A stretch of DNA of 64,000 nucleotides from Trichaptum fuscoviolaceum (Eukaryota; Basidiomycota; Agaricomycetes; Hymenochaetales; Trichaptaceae). The DNA lies in contig CAJSYZ010000012.1 in the NCBI GenBank assembly GCA_910574455.1, forward strand, positions 1-64,000, read 5' to 3'. This document shows positions 31,646-44,312 of the stretch, piece after piece. Under the pieces are notes generated by a model, which saw only the letters and a list, made by a program, of their open reading frames with translations, did not search any database and was not told the origin of the DNA. The translations under genes and the position numbers were made by a program. Position 1 is the stretch's first letter; every line of letters starts with the position of its first letter.

Positions 31646-31872
31646 AGCGTTGTTTGCTCCGATTTCTAATAATAAACCCTATTGCCTTTTCGGTCGTTCA
31701 TAATAAATGTCGTGCTATAGCATATTTTGAAAATAAATCACAAATTGTCTGCATAATTTAGATCATACAGCAGGAGATCTTGGAGTAGGACATAGTTAGG
31801 CATATATATATGCAGTTCAGATACGAAAGGAATGAATGAAACAAAAGATGGAAGAGCTTCATATGTATCCAA

Positions 31873-33525
31873 TCATGTCCTCTTCCTCTTTCCTGCAGAT
31901 CTCGCCGACGGTTCGCTTGTCAACGCGTCCTTTGCCAGTCCTTGAACTTGACTGAGAGGCAGCGCAATCGTCTCGTCAACAAGGTCTTGGAAAGGATCGG
32001 CAATGAGAGTGCGGCGCAATGGTGGTTCCCTCGAATTCGTGTTCATCATTGGATTGCCGTACTCTTCGTAATCTGCCTCGAGAATAGCCCTAATTTGACT
32101 GAGAACAACGGTCAATTGGAATCACATATCTCATGAATTGGTATCAAGAAGCAATACGTACTCTGAAGCTGCTCCCGCGCGCTCTTGCATTTGTCCGGGA
32201 AGTTGGTACATCTCTTCTGCGGATGTCTTGGCCGATACGTAGACCATGCTAACGGCTTTCCAATATGACCTGCCTTCAATACCTGTCTTGTAAACGGATC
32301 GCTGATGAAGGAACATGAGTGCACTAGTGGCAATGTGAATCAAATAAGACGTACCATGACAGCTACACGACCCCAGGCTTCTTTTGACGGTTGAAGACCC
32401 ATAGTACATCTTTTGAATAAAGCATTTGTAAGATTCTCAACATTGGCTTCGCCGTACGGCAACATCGTAGACTTGACAATCTTTCATATGGATATGAGTC
32501 TAATAAATCTACGCAAGGAAGAGAAATACTTACAAGTTTCTTCATGTCCGATCTCACATTCGTACAGTAAAGAGTGATGAATGAATTTACTGCGCGGACC
32601 TTGGAAGGGACAGATTGATAATTGCTTGGAAGACCGATCTCACGTTGATTCATGATAGCCTAATTGTTCACTAGTGTCAGTAACGATCAATGTTAATATT
32701 AATTGCTCACCAATATAATGTCTAATAGAACTTTTCCACTGTAGCTTGGGATACTCGGAGACAGCAGAACCGCCTTACAAATCTCTCGAATGTTGTCCTT
32801 GTGCACGTATAAGCTCGCAGTCGCAAACGAAAAGGAAGAACCCACCAAAGCCTGTTCACTGGGCATCCACGAGTCTTCGATCTCTTTCATCTTCCTCCGT
32901 ATGTCTACCACCGCACAGTATAACTTGACGTCCCTCTCGGCTTTACGGAGCTGAAGAATAAAGATGAGCATGAGGTGTGAATTTGAGTCCGTATATGAAT
33001 GCGCTGCACGAAGTGCCACGAAAGACATAGAACGAGAGTGAGAATACTGGCCTGTGCATAGTTAACGACGTCCTCGGTCTGGGCCTCGTTCAAGCCGAGT
33101 TTCGTAGCCGCTTGTCGTGCTAGCTGCGAAAGCGAGGAAGTCTGTGCTTGTGTAAGAGGTTGCATATACATGATATCGGCCATGTCTTCACGCTCGCCGT
33201 GTCCGCGTTCGTCGTCTGACTCGGCATTGTCATTGTCGTCGTCGGCCTCTTCACCATCAGCGCGATACTGGAACAAGGACTGGTTCCCGCTAAAGGTCGG
33301 GCGCGTTCCCTGCGAGTTCGTTCGCGTCGCAGCGGGCGTATCCGTGCCCGGCGTATTGGGGAGGTCGGTTAAAAGCAGCTGAGGATCGATAGGGACTTGC
33401 GAGTCATCCGACCGGAGGGATGCGGGTGACAGGCTTCGCGGGACTGGCGTCGGAGTATTCGTATTCTGTTGTCGTCTGTGAAGCCCAGCGTCCATGATCG
33501 CCTTCAATGAGTCGGGGAGTATCAT
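31873..33525 (-). CDS. Acidic multi-exon protein of unknown function, divergent to the WW transposase gene
   Basis: The first long exon (33525-33050) encodes MILPDSLKAIMDAGLHRRQQ, a Pro/Thr/Ser-rich stretch, an acidic block (GEEADDDNDNAESDDERGHG) and a helical end (SSLSQLARQAATKLGLNEAQ). Further exons near 32930-32710, 32650-32540, 32480-32160 and 32115-31873 give RDVKLYCAVVDIRRKMKEIE, RAVNSFITLYCTNVRSDMKK and GIEGRSYWKAVSMVYVSAKT, ending in a basic tail PSARSAGKRKRT. An extra 5' exon may exist (acceptor CTATACAG just upstream). I recognise no domain. About 330 bp separate it head-to-head from the gene at 33852, so the two may share a promoter; accessory protein of the same element is a guess. 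Confidence 0.6.
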
Positions 33526-33851
33526 ATTAGCGTAGTACGAATGGCCTGTATAGATAATAATGAGTTCCAGATACTGTCAAATAACGGGGGGGAAGACGCA
33601 ACTGGTTGTACGTCCAGATGCTTTCGAGTTCGACCGTCGTGGTTGAGAACAGAAGTTCAACATTAACAGCAGGCACATTTTAAACCTGCCAGCTGAGTTT
33701 AGAAATCATTTTTTCGAACACAACCACTGATAACAATGCCGGACGGCATTGATCGCGCGACGCGACGCGGTGAAGCTCCAATCCACGCCGATAACAGTTT
33801 CAGTCTGTCACGAGCGTCCGAGACTCTATTAATGTTTCACTTGACTTTAAC
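33526..33851. promoter_or_regulatory. Shared divergent promoter region
   Basis: Intergenic between head-to-head genes. It includes CGCGCGACGCGACGCGG (33753-33769) and a run of seven G (33585-33591). No TATA box is obvious on either strand. Confidence 0.35.
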
Positions 33852-36800
33852 ATGCCGCCGAAGAAACCACTGCCAGCCTGTACGCAATGAACATTCATGA
33901 TGTGTATCCAAGTCTGATTATCACGCTTCAGATATCGAGGTTAAGACGACCGCTGAAGGTGCTTTGGTCTATCTGTGTCGGACATGCACAGATTATAAAG
34001 GAGAAGAGAAACTATTCACAACGAAGACATATTTGCACCCGCACGGTGCCTCTGCAGATCATCAGTTAGCCGTTCAAAGTAGTCGTGCCGAGGCCTTGCG
34101 GCGAGAAGAGCTACAATATGAAGCAGAGCTGGAGGCAATTCCAGTGCAAGCTCTCAGCTTCTCGAGCCTTCCACCGGTCAATCTTGCTCCTCGTCGACCG
34201 ACATTCTCCACTTTGAACGATGAGCTGCCACTTGAAACGGGTTTCGTTGATCATCTTAATGATGTCCATTTCGACACCGGTCAATATATTCTCGAAAACC
34301 TTGGAAGACCAAGGGTTAGGTCAGCCGCCATTCAATACGCAATTGATAAGTACGGCTACGAAGCGGACGACATGGACATTACAGTTACCTCCGTGGTAGA
34401 CAATCTCCGTAGGATTGGTAAAATCCATCATAATCCCGTTGGCTAGAATATGACTGACATGGTATTTGGTAGATCTTGATGATATTGACGATGTGGATGA
34501 CGTGACAGATCTTCTTGCATCGACACCTCAATCCTCTGACTATTATCCGTATAAGAATAAACTTGTGGGTCAACTCTAACTCTATCAAAGATCGTCGGGG
34601 ATTGCCAATCAAAAACACGCTTCTATTCTGATTGCCGATCCCCGACTTCCTTACTTCTTGTTCTCACGAGCACTGACATATTTGCTCACAGATTATGATG
34701 TTAGACACATTGGACAGCTTGCCGAGATTGCGATTCAGCGATGCTCAAATGGAGGTATTGATGTTTGCAATGCGCGAGCTCGGCGTTCGCGATGTCCCTT
34801 CGTTAAGGACATTCAGGAGGGCGCAGAAGAAACTCAGAACCGAAATTTCACATCCCTCCAATCGATGTGAATCTGTACGCGGTAATATCTTTTATGTCAA
34901 TGACATAGCGACGCAAGTAGCTCGAGTGAAGACTTTTTATCACTTTATCATATTCTATTTCCTGACACGACGTCATATAGGACTTCGCAAACCCATTGAT
35001 CCGGCCCTTCCTCCATCTGTATCCTGAGAGAACCAATGGATTCGTGAGCGAAGCTTACAATGCAGACAAGTGGGCGAAAGAGAATACACAAAATCATCTT
35101 ACTCCCATGGTCGTTGGCCGAAATAATCAACATTTCTACGTCAATGAGATGGCGATCACCAGCGAGGGGCAGTTTGTTATCCCACTCAAGTGGATATTCG
35201 TCGACGGGAAACTATGTGGAGATTGCTGGCAAGTACACGAAGTTGTAATGATATTCCTCGTCTTTCTCGCAATATCATCTTCTCATATTTGCCTTAGGAT
35301 GAGATATTTTCGGTCGATCGTTCCTCGATCATTACAATTCCTGTATCAAATCTTTTTGCTTGCTTTGTTGAATTGCAGGACCGACTGAAGAGACCACAAT
35401 TTCGGTTTCGAGGTAACGGTTTTCCTTCACGTTTCTTCCCTTCACAGTTGTGACATATTTCTCTCAGACCAGGACGAGGATATACAGATGAATATGCCTA
35501 ATCCCTGGCGGGACAAGGCTGGTGGGCGGCCTGTATACTGCATTCAGCTTAATTTGTGGCAGGATGACGTGTCTGGCAACGTATCGAAGCAATGGAATAA
35601 ACATCTCTTATTCTGCATGACCATGGCTGGCCTCCCGAAGAAGCTGCTTGCACAGGAATACTTCACGCGCTACATTGCATGTTCACCTAACGCAACAGCT
35701 CTCGAAATCGCGAAGTCCTTCACGGACGCACTCAAGTAGGCGAAACCCTAATCTAACTGAACCGTTTGTGACGCTAATCCTTACCTCGAATCGCTCAGAG
35801 ATAGCCTTGAGGGTATCATAGCATATGACCCGCAAAGCTGTCAGGAAGCCATGCTGTTTCTTGATTTACTCAAAGTCCTTGGAGACAACCCTATGATATG
35901 TGAGATGTGCTCTCATCTTGGGTTGAGATCCAACAAGTTCTGCCCCCGATGTCATATAGGAGGGGACCGAGCGCATAAAGTCTCTGATGATGGGTTTCAT
36001 TCTTTATTCGACGTACGTATCTTATTATTTTGCTACCGTAAATGGAATAGTCATTGAGACGTCATTATCGTACCACATAGCCCCAGTCTTCCGGTATGCG
36101 GCTGGCATCAGATACGAAATTAGAGGCCTTGCGACAGTTGCGAGACGGCTTGAAAGGGGACAACATATCCAAGAGACAGACGGATACGGGTGTTAAGGAT
36201 GGCGTCGTAACACACTTTCTTCAAGGGACAACATTCTTGGACGACATTGACGACACTGACAATGTTCTACATACCGACGATCCGGATGATGCACTTCAAA
36301 TCGATGAAGCTATGGACGTTCCAGCGCGTGTCGAGCTTCCACCTCAGAATATGAAGACCCGTTCGGCGACGACAATATCTGACCTTAGTGATGCTGAGAA
36401 AGTCAATCCGATGTTATCTGTCGAAGGTAAAGCTGTCTCACATTCCTGTGCAACGGAATAATTACATTTCATTACCAGATTTTGATATACATCGCAATAG
36501 TCCAGTCGAGATCCTTCATACGGTTCTTCTAGGTGTTATCAAATATGCATGGGGTTTGACTTGTGCAGAGTTGAGCGTGTCTGCAAGTCTGCACGTATTC
36601 GAAGCTAGACTACGATCAGTGGACGTGAAAGGTCTGAATATCGACCCAGTGCGGGCGTGGTATCTCATTCAGTATAGAGGGAGTCTCATTGGCCGCAATT
36701 TCAAGACAATCGTACAGATTATCGCATTCGTATTATATGGTCTTGTCAGTGACGACATGATCAAGCTATGGGTGGCAGCGGGACACATGGTCTCATTGAT

Positions 36801-38417
36801 CTGGTATCCGGAAATTCAGAATATCACATTATATTGCGTAAGTAGTCTGTTCTCCATTGGCAACGTAAACATTTCTGAGTAGCAGACTAGGATGACCTTC
36901 GCACTGCAATCGACTCGTTCCTTGACGCACTCGCGACCGTCGATGGAAGCAAAATTTATATTAAGGCCAAGTGCCACATCTTGACACATATTGTCGAAGA
37001 CATTCGCCGATTTGGTCCTGCAATCACAATGTCAACAGAAACCTTCGAAAGCTATAACGGCGTGTGGCGTCTCTGCTCGGTCTTAAGCAATCACCATGCG
37101 CCGAGTCGAGACATAGCATTCAATATGGCAGATATGTCGCGCCTCAAGCATATTGCGAGTGGCGGGAGATGGATGAAAGACGGTGAATGGATTGGGCCGG
37201 GAGAGAGCGTCCATCGATTCTTCTCTACGAACGAAGATATTCAGCGTTTCCTTGGATGGCAGAACCCTGACTTGGATCGGACAGGTAAAACCTCGCATGC
37301 GAACTAAATGCTTAGTCTCTAATCGAATGAGTTAATAAGGTGTCGTCCGAAAACCTGGAAAAGGAAGAGGTAAAAAGAAAAAACGGCTTGATATCGCATG
37401 GTCAGAGTCCAAGGGCTCGACAGGTATCCCAGTGTATGCGGACCCTCCAAGCGATCCCGACAAAGTCCGTGTCATTCCGTGCATATCTTGCATCTGTAAG
37501 ACACAAGACACTGTGACCCCTGGTTGCTTCGTGAGCCTGAAGAGTGAAGTACGTCAGCTCATATTTAAATCGCGTTCGTATTCTAACAACTCATTATGAA
37601 GGCTCGTGATTCAGAGTTGTCAGACGTAGGTAGAGTTGAAGAAATTCTTCAGGTGCAGGGACAAGAAGGCGATGGTCATAAGCAAGAAATATTTATTGTC
37701 GTCCGCAAGTTCTATACGGGAGGTCAGCATGCACGACTGAAGATGCCTACCATCCATGCGACAGAAGAAGAAATTTACGTCCTGGCACACATTGAGGTCT
37801 GTACAACTCAAATTACGATTGAACATATGTACTTATTATGGTCTCCATAGCACATCCAACTGATATTAAATACACAGCACGATTGCGAAAGATGCATGTG
37901 TTCGCTGATAGAGGAAATGGTTGAGACGCAAGAACGCAAACGTACGCAAAAGAAAGTCGTGACCGTACAACACACGAACGACTGCCATTATATCGTCAAT
38001 ATGCATAGCATTCATCACCCTCATCTTTTGCGAGCACTGTTCCTCCCTGACTTATACGCCATACCGATAGTGCAAGACAGAAAGACGTTCCATTCCTCAA
38101 TAGCAGAGAAAGTGCGCATCCGACTGAAAGAGAAGGCGGCGGAACTTCAAATGAAACGCAAGGCTCGCGAAGAGCAAAAGGCGGGCACTGGACGGGCAAA
38201 GAAAACGAAACAGGCGACTCAGTCGGTGACCCGGGACAATACATCGGATTGCACATCAGAAAATCGACCGATAGGCCAGCATCAACTCGCATCGCCTACG
38301 TACCAATTACCACCTGGATGGGAGTGTAGAGTGACAGGAGATGGTCGATACTACTATGTTGATAATAACACAAGAACATCTACTTGGTACCCGCCTTGGA
38401 CACTTCAGCCGCATTGA
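33852..38417 (+). CDS. Transposase-like protein ending in a WW domain
   Basis: A gene of about 14 exons starting [10 protein letters not shown], with short GT-AG introns throughout and no unavoidable stop. In order: a Cys-pair region ([15 protein letters not shown]), [80 protein letters not shown] with FCPRCHIGG, an acidic spacer, [40 protein letters not shown], a Lys/Arg-rich tail and finally [20 protein letters not shown] followed by TSTWYPP. The block order matches a common Agaricomycete transposase-like family related to Tnp2. The last ~35 residues are a WW domain with both Trp, the Tyr-Tyr and the closing Pro. WW domains bind Pro-rich ligands. Activity is unproven, since the catalytic acids could not be assigned. 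Confidence 0.7.
34594..34646 (+). repeat. Hairpin inside an intron of the WW-transposase gene
   Basis: GTCGGGGATTGCCAATCA (34594-34611) and TGATTGCCGATCCCCGAC (34629-34646) pair at 16 of 18 positions around a 17-nt loop. Both lie in the intron between exons ending YYPYKNKL and starting before MMLDTLDS. Confidence 0.7.
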
Positions 38418-39472
38418 GAAGGAACGAGTCTTCAATGCTTCTTCATCCTGTCTCTCAACGTTCATTTATCACACACGGCACACATTTCTTTTTCCGAATC
38501 AGAGATAACAATATTATTATACATATGTACTTAAGATACATGACATTTGCGCAAGCGAGACGTAATGCAAACAAGCAAAAAAAAAAAACATTCCGAAATG
38601 CAGACGAGAAAAGGATGAAAGGGAAGAGGAGGGCGGACATGGAGACGAATGTGTCAATGTAACATTGTGCTCATAAACAAAAGGAATACGTACCTGCATA
38701 GTTCCTATACGCCTCTCCTATCTATCCAACGAGAAGACTAAGAACCGCATGAATGGAATTCAATTCCACGCACGCAGCCCAGTCCCTCTCGGCGAGCCTC
38801 CCATCTTGATGTACGGTGAACGAGAGAGGTTGCCAGGACGTGATTGAGGTGGGCATTCAAGTTGTGGCAACGTGTGAACGGAAGCAAACGTTAAATTACG
38901 TAATGTCGTCAATAGAGAGAGGAAACCCTAAACGTGCTGATCTCCCATCTTGTCCCCCCATTACATTCCGGGATCGACGCTGTCGATCCATCCTCACTCT
39001 CTCCTTCTTTCTTTCTTATTTAACACAGGCCTAATGAAGACCCACTTGAGCTGGAAGTGAACGGTCAAGGTAAGTTTTTTTTTTATATACGACGCACTTC
39101 AATGAGTTGCCGGAATTGAATTCCACAATTCATTGGGGTGTACTGGACTCGCAAGCTAGTCGTGAATTTATCATGAGGTTCATGATTCCACTGGATTGCG
39201 TATATAGGAAAGTGTATGAGGTCACGAATGAGCGTGTATCTCGAACTGAATAACGACATTTCGAACTCGAATTATTGTCTTTATGACGACAAGGCAGGCG
39301 GACGGACTGGTAAGTGTTCTTTCCTATCTGCGTTACGTGCTCAGATCTAACTGCAAGTAATACTCTGTTGTAGGAGATAAGAATAAGAAGAACGTAATAT
39401 ATAGATGACATATGTATAGTAATTAATGGCTAATGAAATAAACGGATTTAAAAAAAAAAAACACCTCGTGCG
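38418..39472. other. Intergenic with A runs and an inverted 13-bp pair
   Basis: No supported gene. It has a run of 12 A (38577-38588), a run of 11 A (39451-39461) and GGAATTCAATTCC near 38756 with its reverse complement GGAATTGAATTCC near 39113, about 355 bp apart. This could bound a small insertion, but no target duplication was found. Confidence 0.4.
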
Positions 39473-41955
39473 CTAAACGTGTGTCAAAGATTGCAGAAAT
39501 TTCAAGGAATATGTTTCGTTCTGTTCCATCACCTTACCGGTCTGATTGAAAAAAGTTAGGGCTTGCCTCCATTGCCGTCCAGACCTCACGTCTAGCTTTC
39601 CGTGCAGTATGCCGTGTGAACGCCTTTGATACCAAGATTCGCAACCATTCGACCAGTAAAGAACGTCGATGTTGCTTTGCTTCCACTGGCCATGCTGAGG
39701 CCACCAGGACAACTCCTTGTCAACACTAGCTTCGCCTGTAAGCGTCAAAATGAGATTCTGAGACCTTGCACAAAAGGGCGGATGCTTACCTGTCCATATG
39801 GTATACATCCCGACGATCACGCCGAGATCTTGTTGAGTCAAGCGTACGAAGTCTGAATCGTGGAAGAGTATGGCCTCGAAGTCGACTCCGTCTTGATATA
39901 TCGACTGCAGTGACTCTACAGCAAGTCTCCAGACAATACCACCCTGCATGAGAGCCGATCGAGCAACACTGGGATCCATCAACAATTGATTCCTTCGATC
40001 CAGATATGCCTTAAAATCAAACATATTAGGCATATAATTCTTCGGACGATATCCAAGGCCAGAATGCGGTCCACTCAAAGCCTTGAAGGGGTCATCAAGA
40101 GTGCGACCTAAGTGAAAACCAGTGCCTCTTTTGACAAAGTATGATGCAAGTTGCCTGATAGTCGTACACGCTGCCGTCCGGAAAGCTTCTACAACAAGAG
40201 ACGCATATGGGACCTGAAGTGTATTGACGCCTTTCTCCGGCTCTGTAATAATGTACGGTGCAGAGGGAGCCTTCGAAAATGTGAACGCGCCAGACTTGAA
40301 GATTCGCAAAGGAATTTCATTTCCATCATTGAGATCATGAAGTGATCCCGGAACCGGCTGCTTCAAGGCAAGGAAGGAGAAAAAATGTAGGGCTTCCTGA
40401 CGATGCGAAACCAGAGGAAAATCGTCGTTGACAAGTATACGCGCAATTCGGGATTCGTCAAGAATGGTTGTAGGGGGTGTATATGAACTTCCGTCTGGGT
40501 GAAACCCGTAGCGGTAGAACACCATTTCCCCTAAGTCCGGAGTCTCGATACGTGACGTTGTGAGGACAGTAGCATCGTACAATTCCTGTAATCGCGTACG
40601 TGTCAATTCAGAGAATGTAAGAATGGGTTCATCGCTTTTTGATGAGTAAACGTCTCCGGACAGAGGGCGTTCCCAATCGTCAGAATCTTCATAGTCGTCG
40701 TCGTCAACAGTGGCGGCTGGATCTAATTCGATCCCGATGTCCCACTGATCGTGAACGCTATCGTACCATTTTTGGGTCGATGCATAAGACGCCCATATAT
40801 CAGGGACGTCAGCACGAGAGACGTAAGTCCGAACTGAATATCCTTGATTATCGACCCACAGAAAAACGTATGCACCTCTGGGCCCCGGACAAACGAATCG
40901 ACTGGCATTCCTCTCCCGGTCCAGAAGTTTAATGCGATCCTCCGTAGATTCCTGCTCAATGCGCCGACCGTTCTCTCGTAGCATTCGAGAAATGAAATCG
41001 CGAATTCTTTCTTGAGGCCGTTGACGACTAGGTGGGGTATTGACAAGCAACGGAATAGGGGGAGGAACTCTGGTTCGATGGTCCGTTGGGCGAAAACGCA
41101 GAGATGTTGGGAGGTCCGGGTTCTTGAAAGCCGTTTCAGAGATTCTGATCCAGACTGGAATATGATATCGGAAATACAGTGTTAACAAGTGCGGAAATGT
41201 GAAAGTTTCCCAGTCGATGTAAACGCCGACGCGAGGGGCTGAAAGAGAACAATATACAGACTGTTCGAGCCTGTTGACCCATTCAGCATCGACTCCGCAC
41301 ACTTCTACGAGGTGTCGTATCCAATGGGGCTGAAGCTCGGATGGTTCTGCCGATTCCTTGGCAGAGAGCGCGATGGAATATGTCAACAACGCCATCAGAG
41401 GTACAAATGCGTTACGCGAGTTCAACGCTCGCAAACGAGCGGCCAGAGCTGACTCGTGATCAACGGTGAAGCCCCAGGAGCTAGGAAGCCTGAACACTTG
41501 AATGTCGAGAGGGTGCAAAAACGTCGGGCGAAGTCCGAGAAATTCTTCGTACGCATATATTATCGCCCTTTCAAGATTCCACCAGTGATGCTGGATAGCT
41601 TTATCGAGCTCGTACCGCGAACCGAATACGGTGTAGATTGGAAAACTTTTCATGGTGCCTTCTAACGGTTCGAATAGGGGACCAGTCCAATCCGGTCTGA
41701 GTATGCAAAAAGGAATAAATGGATATCGATTGTCGAACCACCTTGCAGCCATGTAGCATTGCTCAGGAAACCGAATATCGGGAGTTCGAGAGTCTGGGGG
41801 TTTCGGGGGCATATTAGTGTGAAAGCAGACGAAGTAATGATCATCGTCCGCAACACACACTCGCCGGCTGAATTCAGCACTCTCCAGTACAGCATGGATC
41901 TACATATTTGAGTTAGCATATAATGACTTGAATACACAATACATACGCTTTTCAT
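39473..41955 (-). CDS. Large lineage-specific protein of unknown function, copy 2
   Basis: Three exons: 41955-41947 (only MKS), 41899-39790 and 39735-39473, giving 793 residues. The first intron (41900-41946, GTATGT...GTAG) restores an N-terminus (IHAVLESAEFSRR) that aligns with the start of the copy at 9739-12212. The last intron (39736-39789, 54 bp, GTAAGC...ACAG) stands at exactly the position of the intron in copy 1, between TIWTG and the SWWPQ block. It contains no stop and is a multiple of three, so it can also be read through. Shared blocks include ARWFDNRYPF, HPLDIQVFRLPSSWGF, LNSRNAFVPLMALLTYS, RIKLLDRERNASRFVCPG, YRYGFHPDGSSYTPP and LYWSNGCESWYQRR. The function is unknown. Confidence 0.8.
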
Positions 41956-42361
41956 GGTGATTGAATTTATGCCGGGCGTATGTGTCGCTCTTGACGGTTG
42001 GGATCACGAAAGAGGAAGGTGACAATGTCAGTGATGTCGTTTAACGAGTCCAGCCTCCAGCCCTGAACAGATGTACATAGGTCGCATCACATGAGAACTT
42101 GATAGGCTTGCAAATAGATTCATGAGAGTGCGTAAGAACATCGAAGTCAATGCTTACTTCGAGAGATTCACCGAAATTACCTTGCACGGTACTGTTTTCA
42201 TATCGATGCACTTACTTGATCTTATCCGAACCGTTCGTATGCTAAATCTGACACATTTTAGACACGAGTCTCAAGGTCAACAGCAGCTAGTATTGTAAAT
42301 AGATTCAATAGTTACACATAGAATATGTATAGCAATACTGGAAGTGAACTATATTTTTCTA
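41956..42361. other. No supported gene
   Basis: Intergenic between copy 2 of the large protein and the coiled-coil gene. I see nothing notable. Confidence 0.5.
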
Positions 42362-43494
42362 TTAAGGAAGGAGAAAGGCTTTGGGAGGTATATACCCGTC
42401 GCTAATTGCCTTATCAACCTGAGTATAGATTGACGGATGAGGAGGATCTTCAAGTGGCGATTCGATCAAAGCATCTGTCTGATCTTCGTTACTGTCTAGA
42501 GGGGGTCGATTAACGAACGGACCAAATGACGGCTGTCACAACGTAAGTTTATATTGATATTTCAAATGCAAAAGAAAAAACTGCGACACGGACCAAAAGG
42601 TGCTTTTTAAACTTCGTCATCACCAAGACTCCAAGTTGACCTTCATAATCTAACAATTCTTTGCGAACAGTTTGCGATACTAGCTCCAATTGTGTGATTT
42701 TTTCCCTGGACTTCGCCGCCTGAGCCTCCGCGGCATTCAATGTTCGCCTTTCGATAATTGCATCTGTCTCCAAAGAATGGAGCTCCTCTGTCGCATTCTT
42801 GAGCCTTTCAAGGACCTCCTTTGCCTTCCTTTCAATTTCCTCTGCGGCTTTTTCTTCTCCGAGCGAACGTGCATGCATGTCAATGGCGTTCGACGTGACT
42901 TCGTCACGTCCAAGCTCGTGAGCTTTCTCCGTTTCATCTGGTGCTCCGCGTTGTACTTGCTTCGCCTTTATACCATAGAGCGGATCCTCTCCGGGAGCCT
43001 CTCGTTTCACACTGTGCGGAGACGACGCATACTCGGGAAAATCAATGCGTGACTTCTTCCTAGGCGGAGAGTCAGACGGCGACGGGCTCACTGATTCGTC
43101 CTTTACATTTTGCGTAGGTCTCCAGGGCGAGGAGCTGTATATCTCGCATTCCCCATCTTCTGTCTGCGACTCTTGATAATAAGGGCATCTGTATTGTGTG
43201 AACTCAAAAAACTGTGTGTCTCCGGTCTGCGAGTCTAAAAATCCACCAGGAACAAGGAGGCTGTATATGATTCAATCGATATGCTTTACGGCCATGAAGA
43301 GTATAGAAATGCTTACGACTGATTAAGAGTATCAGACTCACGAGCTGCAGTACGCTTTCTAGGAGTTCGGACTCCGTCATTCTCCCTGATGTTTAATGTT
43401 ATAAATGTGTATTAAGGATGATAAGAAGTAATACATACACTTTTACTTGAGTAACATTATGCTCACTCTCTCTAGATGCTACTAATGTCTTCAT
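42362..43494 (-). CDS. Coiled-coil protein with nuclear-like basic motif, function unknown
   Basis: Exons: start ATG 43494 (MKTLVASRESEHNVTQVK), then NDGVRTPRKRTAARESDTLN, then a long exon from about 43262 to 42600 and a last exon ending at the stop 42362-42364 (PSIYTQVDKAISDGYIPPKA). All junctions are GT-AG and in frame. The long exon has FFEFTQYRCPYYQESQTEDG, SPSPSDSPPRKKSRIDFPEY (a phosphoserine-like stretch next to a basic nuclear signal), then roughly 90 residues of heptad-like helix (EEIERKAKEVLERLKNATEE, REKITQLELVSQTVRKELLD). No named family was recognised; a nuclear structural or DNA-associated role is inferred from composition only. Confidence 0.65.
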
Positions 43495-43679
43495 GACGTC
43501 GACAGGCTCAGCGCGCGTCTATATATCGCTTTGGCGCGCTTCTCCCGCGTACCGTTACTGCGTTCTTAATTTCTTAATGTTTGACTTCTCGATAATACTA
43601 AATTTACTAATTGCTTATCTTACTTTAGGGTAGGTCCGAGGGAACTTAGTGTTATCCGATCATATTTTGCTTTCCTCAT

Positions 43680-43970
43680 ATGTATAGCCGATCAATGATA
43701 TGGATCCTTATGGATCAGCAGCTGGATCCAGGTCGGTGATATATGGATCTATATAGATTATACATGCATCCATATGGAAACGAATCCTTATGGGATTATG
43801 CTGGTGACCCGCCGGTTTCCATACGGAGCTCACTCTTGTGGAACTACATAATACTATATATGGATTCCACATGGCGGTTGTCCTTGCTGTGTACTGTATA
43901 TCGACTGCCGGCGGCAAAGCCGGATCAAAAACCCTGTTCCGGCTTGTCGTAGGCCGAGAATACCGAGATG
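43680..43970. repeat. Dispersed repeat, copy B
   Basis: The reverse complement contains ACACAGCAAGGACAACCGCC and GGAATCCATAT, matching copy A at 31365-31645, and both carry GCTGGATCCAGGT-like palindromes. Copies are inverted with respect to each other and diverged. The rest of 43495-44312 holds no gene. Confidence 0.6.
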
Positions 43971-44312
43971 GGAACATAGAAGCTTGACACCTTAAAGAAC
44001 AGGAGATAGCCAGAAAATGGCCATTTGAAGAAGCAGTGATTCCTTCAATGCCCTTCGATGTTAAAATGAAATTACCGTGTTCGATTGAATCACATAGTTT
44101 ATCACGGGCATACACGAGTTCAGCCACAAATCTTTCGAACTAGATAGCGGTAGCGTAGCAAAGTCCTATTCTAAAACTGATTCATTATTTGCTCGTCATG
44201 AGTCATTATCATCAGAATACTGAGCTTTTGCTCAGAGACCTAACAGTGAGTTTCAGACAAGGGCGAGTTCAATAAAAAAGGGAACTACTCACTCTTTACC
44301 CTCTAAGTCTTT

